A stretch of 9,193 bases of DNA from Anaerolineae bacterium (GTDB taxonomy: Bacteria > Chloroflexota > Anaerolineae > Anaerolineales > Villigracilaceae). The notes under the pieces are model-generated. The model was not told the origin of the DNA and searched no databases. It saw only the letters and a list, made by a program, of their open reading frames with translations. Positions 1-6,608 of this stretch are shown here, piece by piece (position 1 is the stretch's first letter; each line of letters starts with the position of its first letter). The position numbers and the translations under genes are program-made. The DNA is taken from assembly GCA_003141915.1 (NCBI GenBank), contig PLNY01000191.1, forward strand, positions 1 through 9,193, given 5' to 3'.

Positions 1-555
1 GCGGACGATTACATCACCAAGCCTTTTGACGTACAGGAATTGCGTTTGCGTGTACGCAACGCGCTTCAGCGCGTGAGCCAGGGCTCATTGACCAATCCGG
101 TCAGCGGCTTGCCTGAAGGCGCTTTGGTGGATGAGCATCTCGATAAGTGCATGAAGAAAGGCGATCTTGCGCTTTTGCTGATATCGCTTGAACACTTGGA
201 TGCTTTCCGCGAATCATATGGCTTTGTCGCTTCGGACGATGTTTTGCGCGCGTTCAGCTTGATGATCCTCAATACGATGCGCGAGCTGAATGGCGGCGAT
301 GATTTTCTCGGTCACATCGGCCCGGTTGATTTTGTATTGACAGTTGCTCCGGCCAATTTATCGGCTTTGGTTGAGCGTCTGCAATCGCGGCTTGATCAAT
401 CGCTGGATTACTTTTATCCGATCAAGGATCGGGAGCAGGCTGCGAAACGCAAAGACCGTTTGGCGGTCAAGATGTCTGAAATGCCTTTGGCCGCGGGCGG
501 ACACATCTCGAATGTGGAACAATTGAAGGTCGAGTTGTTGCGCAGGAAAAAATAG
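1..555 (+). CDS. Response regulator with degenerate GGDEF-like output domain (5' partial)
   Basis: The reading frame is open to the left edge, so the start and the phospho-acceptor Asp are outside the window; 184 residues are visible. Residues 1-25 are the end of a receiver (REC) domain: the conserved Lys-Pro-Phe after the fifth strand is at K7-P8-F9, followed by a basic last helix. Residues about 31-180 follow the GGDEF fold pattern: TNPVSGLP (31-38) stands where DxLTGLPNR normally lies, then LLLISLEHLDAFRESYG (58-74), then a hairpin at 102-112. The active-site GG(D/E)EF is replaced by GPVDF (107-111), so diguanylate cyclase activity is unlikely. It is more probably a binding or sensory output module. 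The stop lies 8 bases before the mannosyltransferase start, suggesting one transcript. The REC call is firm; the GGDEF-like call is by pattern only. Confidence 0.8.
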   Translation, partial: ADDYITKPFDVQELRLRVRNALQRVSQGSLTNPVSGLPEGALVDEHLDKCMKKGDLALLLISLEHLDAFRESYGFVASDDVLRAFSLMILNTMRELNGGDDFLGHIGPVDFVLTVAPANLSALVERLQSRLDQSLDYFYPIKDREQAAKRKDRLAVKMSEMPLAAGGHISNVEQLKVELLRRKK

Positions 556-563
556 GAATTCCA

Positions 564-1316
564 TTGCGTATCACGGTCGTCATTCCAACTTATAACGAAG
601 CGGAGAACCTGCCCAAACTGGTCTCCGCTTTATTCATTCTCCCATTGGATTTACGGATTCTGGTCGTGGATGATGCCAGCCCCGATGGCACGGGTGCGAT
701 CGCGGATGAACTTGCGAAACAGAATCCGCGCGTGCGCGTGATTCATCGCGCCGGCAAAGAAGGATTGCGTTCCGCGTACCTGACCGGTTTTCGCATCGCT
801 CTGGACGATGGAGCGGAAGCCGTTGCCCAAATGGACGCGGACTTTTCGCATGATCCCGTTAAACTCGTGGAGATGGCTTCGCGTTTGGAGAATTGTGATT
901 TGGTGATTGGCTCGCGTTATATTCAGGGCGGGGCAGTGGACGAGAACTGGCCGTTATGGCGCAAAAGCCTTTCCGCATTCGGTAATTATTATTCGCGCGC
1001 GATCCTCCGTTTGCCCCAGTCCGATGTGACCGCTGGCTTTCGACTCTGGCGACGCGAAACGCTAAAAGGAATGCCTTTGCAGCGCGTTCATTCCAACGGC
1101 TATGTCTTTCAAGTCGAGATGACATATCTTGCGCACTGCCTCGATTACACCATTGGCGAAATCCCCGTTTATTTTCCTGATCGACAAAAAGGAAAATCGA
1201 AAATGTCCTTCGCGATCCAAGCCGAAGCGGCTCTGCGCGTTTGGGTCGTGTGGTGGAGTTATCGCGATTTGCGTAAGGCGGGGAAAAGTGCTAGAAATGT
1301 AATCAGCCAAAAGTAG
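564..1316 (+). CDS. Polyprenyl-phosphate mannose synthase (DPM1-like GT2 glycosyltransferase)
   Basis: A 250-residue family 2 glycosyltransferase expected to transfer mannose from GDP-mannose to polyprenyl phosphate at the cytoplasmic membrane face. It opens with the GT-A strand ITVVIPTYNEAENL (3-16), then VVDDASPDGT (34-43), the metal-binding DAD (91-93) in MDADFSHDP, GSRY (116-119) with QGG and W-x-x-x-R following, TAGFR (156-160) and the late G-x-SKMS element (210-215) typical of DPM1-type enzymes. There is no C-terminal membrane domain, so this is the short soluble or peripheral form. The start is TTG at 564, with AGGA at 554-557 six bases upstream; no ATG lies near. It follows the response regulator after 8 bases. 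The product could feed the GT87 enzyme encoded at 5317-6528. Glucose or another sugar instead of mannose cannot be excluded. Confidence 0.85.
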   Translation: MRITVVIPTYNEAENLPKLVSALFILPLDLRILVVDDASPDGTGAIADELAKQNPRVRVIHRAGKEGLRSAYLTGFRIALDDGAEAVAQMDADFSHDPVKLVEMASRLENCDLVIGSRYIQGGAVDENWPLWRKSLSAFGNYYSRAILRLPQSDVTAGFRLWRRETLKGMPLQRVHSNGYVFQVEMTYLAHCLDYTIGEIPVYFPDRQKGKSKMSFAIQAEAALRVWVVWWSYRDLRKAGKSARNVISQK

Positions 1317-1324
1317 TCAAGCCT
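1311..1324. repeat. 14-bp direct repeat, left copy
   Basis: AAGTAGTCAAGCCT is identical to 2053-2066. This copy contains the last Lys codon and TAG stop of the mannose synthase gene, followed at once by TCA, which on the other strand is a TGA. The match ends after 14 bases on both sides. The two copies bracket the methyltransferase gene. Confidence 0.8.
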
Positions 1325-1345
1325 TTTGTTTTATATTTGGCATGA

Positions 1346-1918
1346 TTATTGCCGATTCAACCAATACCATTTACCATCACGTTGATTGACTTGACTAGGC
1401 TCAACTCGTTCCAGTCTAAATCCGGGCGTGAATGTTTTTTCCACTTCATCGGGTGTAAGGCTAACCAACCCTAGCTTGCGAGGATCCATTCCCCACATCA
1501 GCAACGTGCTTCCGGGTTGCATGAGCCGTGTCAGTTCCAAAGCATAGCGTTGCTGCGCCGCAGAGTTCATTCCATGAAAACAACCTACATCCAACGCGAT
1601 ATCAAACGGGCCTTTAAGAAAATCTAGGCGCGTCACATCGTGGATGATAAATTCTGGTTTTACCCCTGCATCGGAGGCTTTCTTCTGCGCACGCTGAATA
1701 GCGGTTGGAGAAATATCAATCCCGATAACGGAAAATCCTTGTTGGGCAAGATAAATGGAATGGGTTCCCGTTCCACAACCCAGATCAATAGCATTTCTCG
1801 TTTTCCCTTTACGAGAAGCCAGTTGGGTAACTTGAGCCGGAACGCTTCCAGTATCCCAGCGCGGTTTGGAAATTCGATACATCAACTCATATCTTTTCGC
1901 AAAATCGATTCTAGCCAT
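1346..1918 (-). CDS. Class I SAM-dependent methyltransferase (small, substrate unknown)
   Basis: A 190-residue cytosolic Rossmann-fold methyltransferase. SAM-binding motif I is DLGCGTGTHS (45-54), the acidic end of strand 2 is GIDIS (67-70), and HDV (93-95) and DVGCFHGM (110-117) mark later strands. The early WDTGSVPAQV (21-30) resembles the xWDxG element of TPMT or tellurite-resistance-type methyltransferases acting on small molecules, but the substrate cannot be read from sequence. The ATG at 1918 has a good ribosome site: GAGGTGA at 1922-1928, with the GAGG core six bases from the start. The gene is a monocistron between convergent neighbours, 29 bases from the end of the mannose synthase gene and 140 bases from the end of rsmA. 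Its segment is bracketed by 14-bp direct repeats, which suggests it arrived as a late insertion. Confidence 0.85.
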   Translation of the reverse strand: MARIDFAKRYELMYRISKPRWDTGSVPAQVTQLASRKGKTRNAIDLGCGTGTHSIYLAQQGFSVIGIDISPTAIQRAQKKASDAGVKPEFIIHDVTRLDFLKGPFDIALDVGCFHGMNSAAQQRYALELTRLMQPGSTLLMWGMDPRKLGLVSLTPDEVEKTFTPGFRLERVEPSQVNQRDGKWYWLNRQ

Positions 1919-2026
1919 TTTTCACCTCAATCCTTGATATTGAAAACTTAATCTGAAAGTAATATATCGAAGGATTATGTATTGAGTGTGAATTACATAT
2001 GGAAACTTGCAAACGATTTTCGCATT

Positions 2027-2051
2027 GACCACGTCGCATTTTGACGTTGTC
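2027..2051. other. Imperfect inverted repeat in the rsmA/methyltransferase gap
   Basis: GACCACGTC (2027-2035) and GACGTTGTC (2043-2051) pair at 8 of 9 positions around a 7-base loop. It lies just past the rsmA stop on the rsmA transcript side, but no U run follows in either direction, so it is not a standard intrinsic terminator. It could also be an operator or the end of an inserted segment. The rest of the 1919-2058 gap shows the methyltransferase ribosome site and AT-rich sequence, with no convincing -35/-10 pair. Confidence 0.3.
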
Positions 2052-2052
2052 G

Positions 2053-2066
2053 AAGTAGTCAAGCCT
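2053..2066. repeat. 14-bp direct repeat, right copy
   Basis: AAGTAGTCAAGCCT is identical to 1311-1324. Here TCA at 2059-2061 is the complement of the rsmA TGA stop, and AGCCT covers its last Ala codon and part of the preceding Gln codon. The preceding AAGTAG copies the Lys-stop end of the mannose synthase gene but has no coding role at this position. Confidence 0.8.
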
Positions 2067-2913
2067 GTTTATTGTTTTTGCGTTCCGAATAGATGCGGCT
2101 TATTTCTCCCCATTCCTTCAAACTTAACGTCTCTGCTCTACGTTTTGAATCGATCTCTGCTTTGGCAAGAAGAGACTCGGCTTCCATCGTAGAGATTTTC
2201 AGTCCAGCAGAAAGCGAATTACGTAAAGTTTTTCGTTTCTGGCTGAATCCTGCTTTGATGAGTTGAAAGAAATCATCAAGCAAACGAAATTCGATCACAG
2301 GGAATGGAAGAATATCAATTCTAACAACTGTTGAGTCTACTTTCGGCGCGGGATAAAATGCTCCCGCCGGAATCTGTGCCATGATTCGCGGCGTGCCATA
2401 AACTTGAACGCTCAACGCCAGCAGACTCATATCCGGTGGCGTGGCACAAATCCGTTCCGCAACTTCTTTTTGAACGGTGAGAACAATGCGTCGAGGCTTC
2501 GGCTCGGATTCGAGTAAGTGTCGAATGATTGCCGAAGTAATGTTATATGGAATGTTTGCCGCGACGAGTTAATCATCGGGAAGTCCCAATTCCTTTGGAG
2601 TAAGTTTGAGTATATCGCCGTGAATTAAACGGATGTTGGCATACGGCTTAAGAATGGTTTGTAAAACGGAAACCAGTTTCAGGTCCAGTTCGACAGCAAC
2701 GACTTGATTCGCAGAAACGGAAAGATAACGCGTCAAGCTTCCAAGGCCGGGACCAATTTCCAGCACGGTATCCGCTTTTTGAATTTCAGCGGCCTCGATA
2801 ATTTTTCCCAGCGCGCTCGCGTCTTGCAGATAATTTTGGCCGAGACGTTTATCAGCGTGCAGGCCATGCTTTTTTAGAAGCGATGCCGCGTTGAGCGGAG
2901 GAATATTATTCAT
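2059..2913 (-). pseudogene. rsmA: 16S rRNA dimethyladenosine transferase RsmA (KsgA), interrupted by an in-frame stop
   Basis: RsmA dimethylates two adjacent adenosines in the 3' terminal hairpin of 16S rRNA during 30S assembly. The frame spans 284 codons, a normal family length. It has KRLGQNYLQD (22-31), SAM motif I LEIGPGLGS (51-59), VELD (74-77) and GDIL (99-102). Codon 115 is TAA (2569-2571), then the same frame continues with LVAANIPYNITSA, holding the catalytic N-I-P-Y at 120-123, and later FYPAPKVDSTVV and a normal C-terminal domain. No frameshift is needed: a single base change from a Tyr codon (TAT or TAC) explains it. The 114-residue product lacks the catalytic motif. The ATG at 2913 overlaps the LCP stop as ATGA without a clear Shine-Dalgarno, implying translational coupling. 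It may be a real nonsense mutation or an assembly error. Confidence 0.85.
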
Positions 2914-4073
2914 TGGCAGGATGATGTGGTTGTGCTTGAAGAACTCCCGCCATCAGACGAATCATCCGGCCATGATCCAGCCTGGAATTCCTCGACATAA
3001 TTTCGGAGTATGTTGAAATCCACCTTCCAGTAGAAGACGCCCTGCTTTTGCTCTGGGAACACGGGATCATAAATCCGCGAGCCAGTAAACAGGTTTTCAG
3101 GGAAATTATATAGAGCGATGTTCTCGCGCGGAAGCTGGGTTCCGAGACAGGCCAATTGCGCCATGAGATCGGGACTGAGGTCTGTTTGCACGGAGTCTTG
3201 AAATGCGTTGATCAACTCGGGGATTTGAGCGACAACTCCCGGGCTGGTGAGTTTCTTCTGCAGGGCGCACATGATGATATTTTGATAATCGCCGCGCGAA
3301 AAAACGCCATCCACGCGGTTGCGCGTGACCTCCAGCGCTTCGGTGCCATTGAGATGATGGGCGCCCGCTTGAAGATTCGGATCATGACTTAATACCACCG
3401 GCTCCTTGAAGGTCACGTCAATTCCGCCAACCGCGTCCACCATCTTGACAAACGTCTTCATGTTGACTGCAATATAGTGATTCACGATCACGCCGAAATT
3501 GATGTTGAGCGTCAGCGCCAGCAAGCCGGGACCCGCGCTTGGGTCATTCCAATAATGAAAACCATCGCCGGGGTTTCCGTAAAGATAAGCCTGGTTGAGC
3601 TTCTCGTGATCCTGTCCATTAAGATGGCTGGAGATATAGGGAATTTCAACCCAAAGATCACGCGGAAAATCGAGCATGGTTACGCTGGGCTTGACAAAAT
3701 CCACTCGCACGACGCGGGTCACATCTGCCAAGCCGTACGTGTAATCTGTTCCGCGTGTGTCTGAGCCGAACAATAAAATATTCATTATTCTTGGACCGCC
3801 GCATAGAGGCACCCCGGGCGCAGGAGTAACGGATGGCAAGTAATATGGTAATGCCGTTCCGTTTGCAGGAGTAACAGAGGACAGGTAATACGGTAATGCT
3901 GTCCCTATTGGCTGCAAGGCAAGAGGCGTATAAGGCAATGTCGGTATCGACGCGCCGAAGGGTCGGCTTGCCCAATTTTGATATACCTGCCTGCCTATAT
4001 ATCCGATGCCGATCAATAAACCAAAAGTGAGGACGGAAAGAATAGCAACAATAGTCTTTTGAATTTTTGTCAT
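2910..4073 (-). CDS. LytR-CpsA-Psr (LCP) family protein, wall glycopolymer transferase-like
   Basis: LCP enzymes sit outside the membrane and move glycopolymers from polyprenyl-phosphate carriers to peptidoglycan. The 387-residue protein has a short cytoplasmic start, one membrane segment (about 7-27), a Pro/Tyr-rich linker with a 15-residue tandem repeat (56-85), then the LCP domain: NILLFGSDTR (98-107), LADVTRVVRVD (115-125), DFPRD (135-139), KLNQAYLYG (158-166), VNMKTFVKMVDAVGGIDV (203-220) and the late LNG..AL..TRNR (241-253). Likely phosphate or metal ligands are D105, R107, D117, R138, R251 and R253. Four cysteines are extracytoplasmic (C91, C269, C309, C386). The tail is Ser/Thr-rich (372-385). 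The gene starts 4 bases after the lipoprotein stop and ends overlapping rsmA, so these three are one operon. The exact polymer is unknown. Confidence 0.88.
   Translation of the reverse strand: MTKIQKTIVAILSVLTFGLLIGIGYIGRQVYQNWASRPFGASIPTLPYTPLALQPIGTALPYYLSSVTPANGTALPYYLPSVTPAPGVPLCGGPRIMNILLFGSDTRGTDYTYGLADVTRVVRVDFVKPSVTMLDFPRDLWVEIPYISSHLNGQDHEKLNQAYLYGNPGDGFHYWNDPSAGPGLLALTLNINFGVIVNHYIAVNMKTFVKMVDAVGGIDVTFKEPVVLSHDPNLQAGAHHLNGTEALEVTRNRVDGVFSRGDYQNIIMCALQKKLTSPGVVAQIPELINAFQDSVQTDLSPDLMAQLACLGTQLPRENIALYNFPENLFTGSRIYDPVFPEQKQGVFYWKVDFNILRNYVEEFQAGSWPDDSSDGGSSSSTTTSSCQ
3819..3908 (-). repeat. Tandem 45-bp in-frame repeat in the LCP linker
   Basis: Two adjacent 45-base units (3819-3863 and 3864-3908) match at about 80 percent of bases and encode residues 71-85 and 56-70 of the LCP protein. 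Both units read x-GTALPYYL-[S/P]-SVTPA, identical in 13 of 15 residues, so most base differences are silent. It lies between the membrane anchor and the catalytic domain, and looks like a duplicated spacer. Confidence 0.8.
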
Positions 4074-4077
4074 GGGA

Positions 4078-5262
4078 TCAGTTCATTGATGGAATCGTAG
4101 CCGGTGCAGGCGCGAGGAAATAGATTGTCACGGTTTGGCTCCAATCCTGATAATCGGAATCGCTGTAGCCGAGGTCAACCCACGGCTTGCCAACGCATCC
4201 GCCGCAGACATCTTCTATGGTTGCAATTCCGTAACCCGGAATATATAACTTTTGTCCCTCCATCGCCAAATACCAACTATATTTTACGGCCACCTCGCCT
4301 TTTTGAACCGGCTGGCCGCTGGATGTGCCTGAATAACATCTGCTCGCCGCGGAACGGCACGGCGAATACGAGGTTGCATACATTTGGATTGCGCGCCAAT
4401 ATTGGATTTGAACCCCGTTCACAATCGCGGTGTGGATCACGACTTTTGTCCCGTAGCCGACGATTTGATCTTGCGGCGTGCTGACCACGGCCTCGGATTC
4501 GGTTTGCCGCGAGGCTTCCTGTCCATCTTCATAAACAATGCGAACGCGGCTCACGGATAAACCAAGCTGTCCGGGTTGCAATATTTTTTGTTGATCAAGT
4601 TCCACATCGGCCGATTGTTGATAATCGGTTTTGAATGGAATGGATTTTTCCGACAAGAGAATCGATTCGCTGATGCGTGTGACTTGGATCTGTCCGTTGG
4701 ATGGAAGCGCTTCATTCTCGGACGGCTGGCTGGAGTCCAGCCCGAGCAGCGGAATCCCAGCCTCGGCCAGCGCGTCGCCTACCGTCGCGGATGAGGAGCG
4801 GATTTGCAAGGGCATACCATCCACCGTCACCGTCAGCGCACGTGATGGAACATATTTCACAGTCATCGGCCCTGTGATGGGAGTTTGAATCGGCGGGCTG
4901 GCTTGGTCGCTTGCATAAAGCTGCGCGCCTGCCTGCGATAAAGCCTCACCGATGGTTGACGCGGTCGTTTGGATGATTTTTCCATTGACCGTCAATGCAA
5001 CCGCGCGTTGCACTTGAAGTGTATACGTTTGTGCTGTGGGTATGGGTTGATCGAGCGCAACCGGTTTGCCGTTCAGCAAAACAATATCATTTGCTGTAAA
5101 GTGGATACCAGCTTGGGTCAAAATGGAAGCGGGAATGCGTTCAGTTGTAACCAACTGATGGATTTGATCGCCATCAATGATTATGATCGTTTGCTTGGAT
5201 TGCGGCTGGCACGAGATCAAAAAAAACAATACCGGTAAAACAAAGCAATATGCGCGTCGCAT
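4078..5262 (-). CDS. DUF348-G5-3D domain lipoprotein (YabE/Rpf-like cell-wall protein)
   Basis: A 394-residue exported protein. MRR, a hydrophobic stretch and lipobox LISC (C18) mark a lipoprotein signal. Three DUF348 ubiquitin-like repeats follow at about 22-80, 86-137 and 142-195, each with a VNGK- or VDGM-like turn and an AL.EAG-like helix. A G5 domain covers about 197-273 (ISESILLSEKSIPF to VGYGTKV). The C-terminal 3D domain (about 293-382) shows MYATSYSPC, LYIPGYGIATIEDVCGG (339-355) and WVDLGYSD (361-368), with Asp351 and Asp363 as likely active-site acids. The 3D fold is related to the MltA/double-psi-barrel lytic enzymes, so a role in wall binding or cleavage is inferred. Four cysteines sit only in the 3D part (C302, C309, C353, C356). 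There is no clear Shine-Dalgarno before ATG 5262. It heads the LCP-rsmA cluster. Confidence 0.85.
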   Translation of the reverse strand: MRRAYCFVLPVLFFLISCQPQSKQTIIIIDGDQIHQLVTTERIPASILTQAGIHFTANDIVLLNGKPVALDQPIPTAQTYTLQVQRAVALTVNGKIIQTTASTIGEALSQAGAQLYASDQASPPIQTPITGPMTVKYVPSRALTVTVDGMPLQIRSSSATVGDALAEAGIPLLGLDSSQPSENEALPSNGQIQVTRISESILLSEKSIPFKTDYQQSADVELDQQKILQPGQLGLSVSRVRIVYEDGQEASRQTESEAVVSTPQDQIVGYGTKVVIHTAIVNGVQIQYWRAIQMYATSYSPCRSAASRCYSGTSSGQPVQKGEVAVKYSWYLAMEGQKLYIPGYGIATIEDVCGGCVGKPWVDLGYSDSDYQDWSQTVTIYFLAPAPATIPSMN

Positions 5263-5316
5263 GAATTTATTCTAACATAGCGATAATAGTGAAGGATGAA
5301 TTCATTGTAGAATATT
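5263..5316 (-). promoter_or_regulatory. Possible -10 element for a leaderless lipoprotein-LCP-rsmA transcript
   Basis: On the - strand TAGAAT (complement of 5269-5274) lies six bases before ATG 5262, so initiation at normal spacing would begin at or next to the A of the start codon. The gap has no Shine-Dalgarno, and no good -35 hexamer at 16-18 bases. It may equally be a read-through gap from the GT87 gene. Confidence 0.28.
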
Positions 5317-6528
5317 TCAATGAGCTGTAGATGGAAGCGGTGCGGGCTGGCTCTTCCTATGCAAAAGTAACAAGCACATTCCGAGAACTAGAATTGTGTT
5401 GCCGATACTGAACAAATCCTTTTGAGTATTGGCCTGCACAAACAGTGAATAAATGGAGAGCACATCCAGAACGACCAAAAAAATAAAAACGTGGACATAG
5501 GATTTTGTTCGTTCAACGAGTGTTCCCACAATCCAAACGATGGGAATGACATAAGGCAGTTGATCGTATGACCAGAGATAAATCGTCGAAACGAATCCAA
5601 GCGGGATGATGATGTTGAAAGCTTCCCATGCGTTCAACCGGTCGCGATTGCTCCAGAGATAATATCCGCCGAGAGCAATGACGGCAAGCGATCCCAATGT
5701 TCCAGCGATCCACATGCAAGACACGTTTTGATTGCATGCCAAATAGGCATAGCTGTAGATATTGGAATCAATGCCCATTGTCCGGTCAAGGACAACCGCG
5801 CTGGCGCCGCGAAATTTGATCACCCACAATGGGTCGCGAATCATTCCAGCGATCAGCAAAATGATTCCTCCGAGAGTTACGCCGATGATTGCCTTCCAAT
5901 CGCGGCGGGCGAGAAACCATATACCAACCAGAATCAATATCGTAACTCCTTGCGGCGGCTTCAACAGGGTCAGCGAGAGAACCATCCCCGCCCAGATGGG
6001 TTGATCATGTTCCAGCAGGAGAATCGCCAATAGGATCGCGGCCAAAGCCAGAGGTCCGACCGAACCGATTTGTAACGTCAAATAGACCGGCCCGAAGAAT
6101 AACAGGAAGATCGTCAGCGGCAGAAAAAGAAGCCGCTGCGCCTGTCCCTGCCAATGACGGAGCAGCCAGAAGACCGTCAGCGCAAGAATGATCTGTGAAA
6201 CGATTTGCCACACAATGTAAGCCTGACTAAGGGAAAGCAATCCAAGCGGCGCCATCAAGAACGCCAACGGGAGGGGATAGGGAAAAATTTTATTGGGTCT
6301 CCATGTTGCGCCGAAGGCATCGTGACCGGCCAGCCATTGAGTCTGGTTGTATGGATTTTGGCCGGTCCACATCATGCGGCCGGAGAGCCAGAAGAAAAAG
6401 AAATTCGAGTTGGTATAATCCTGATGGGTATAATTCTGCATGGCCTTCAGGTAAAATATCACAGCGAGCACGATGACTGTGAGAACGATACCTGCGATCT
6501 TGAGTGATGATGTGAAATGATGTTTCAT
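5317..6528 (-). CDS. GT87-type (DUF2029) polytopic membrane glycosyltransferase
   Basis: A 403-residue multi-pass membrane protein, expected to be a GT-C enzyme that uses a polyprenyl-phosphate sugar (mannose in characterised relatives) on the outer face of the membrane. The first membrane segment is about 9-27. The following loop carries the likely catalytic Asp37 (HQDYTNSN) and the family element G-Q-N-P-Y at 56-60. YPLPLAFLMAPLGLL, GSVGPLALAA and LLKPPQG are further family-like pieces between hydrophobic helices, of which about ten can be seen. I chose ATG 6528, which puts MKHH just before the first helix. A TTG at 6576 would add 16 charged residues and has no ribosome site. It ends 54 bases before the lipoprotein gene and may share its transcript. 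The mannose synthase at 564-1316 could supply its donor. Confidence 0.78.
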   Translation of the reverse strand: MKHHFTSSLKIAGIVLTVIVLAVIFYLKAMQNYTHQDYTNSNFFFFWLSGRMMWTGQNPYNQTQWLAGHDAFGATWRPNKIFPYPLPLAFLMAPLGLLSLSQAYIVWQIVSQIILALTVFWLLRHWQGQAQRLLFLPLTIFLLFFGPVYLTLQIGSVGPLALAAILLAILLLEHDQPIWAGMVLSLTLLKPPQGVTILILVGIWFLARRDWKAIIGVTLGGIILLIAGMIRDPLWVIKFRGASAVVLDRTMGIDSNIYSYAYLACNQNVSCMWIAGTLGSLAVIALGGYYLWSNRDRLNAWEAFNIIIPLGFVSTIYLWSYDQLPYVIPIVWIVGTLVERTKSYVHVFIFLVVLDVLSIYSLFVQANTQKDLFSIGNTILVLGMCLLLLHRKSQPAPLPSTAH

Positions 6529-6608
6529 GTTGTAAATCTTTCGTGACCGATTGTCCAAGTGTACATCATTTTCCAAGCTGTGTGCTATAAAGCTGCTGGA
6601 GCAGAAGA

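Noticed and set aside
1330..1352. Possible terminator hairpin between the mannose synthase and methyltransferase genes (GGCA...TGCC)
   Set aside because: Only about four pairs with no T run on either strand; too weak to call.
1640..2192. Open frames on the + strand across the methyltransferase and rsmA genes
   Set aside because: They are antisense to well-supported genes, show no recognisable motifs and have no ribosome sites.
2059..2430. Downstream half of rsmA as a separate gene starting at ATG 2430
   Set aside because: There is no ribosome site before the ATG, and conserved RsmA sequence runs unbroken upstream of it to the TAA. It is the tail of one interrupted gene.
3156..5238. Several open frames on the + strand under the LCP and lipoprotein genes
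   Set aside because: Compositions are those of frame shadows, with no domains; the - strand proteins have clear family motifs throughout.
6551..6591. Promoter for trmH (TTGTCC with TGCTATAAA)
   Set aside because: The -35-like box is 29 bases from the -10-like box, and the -10-like box is too close to the ribosome site; the match is likely by chance.
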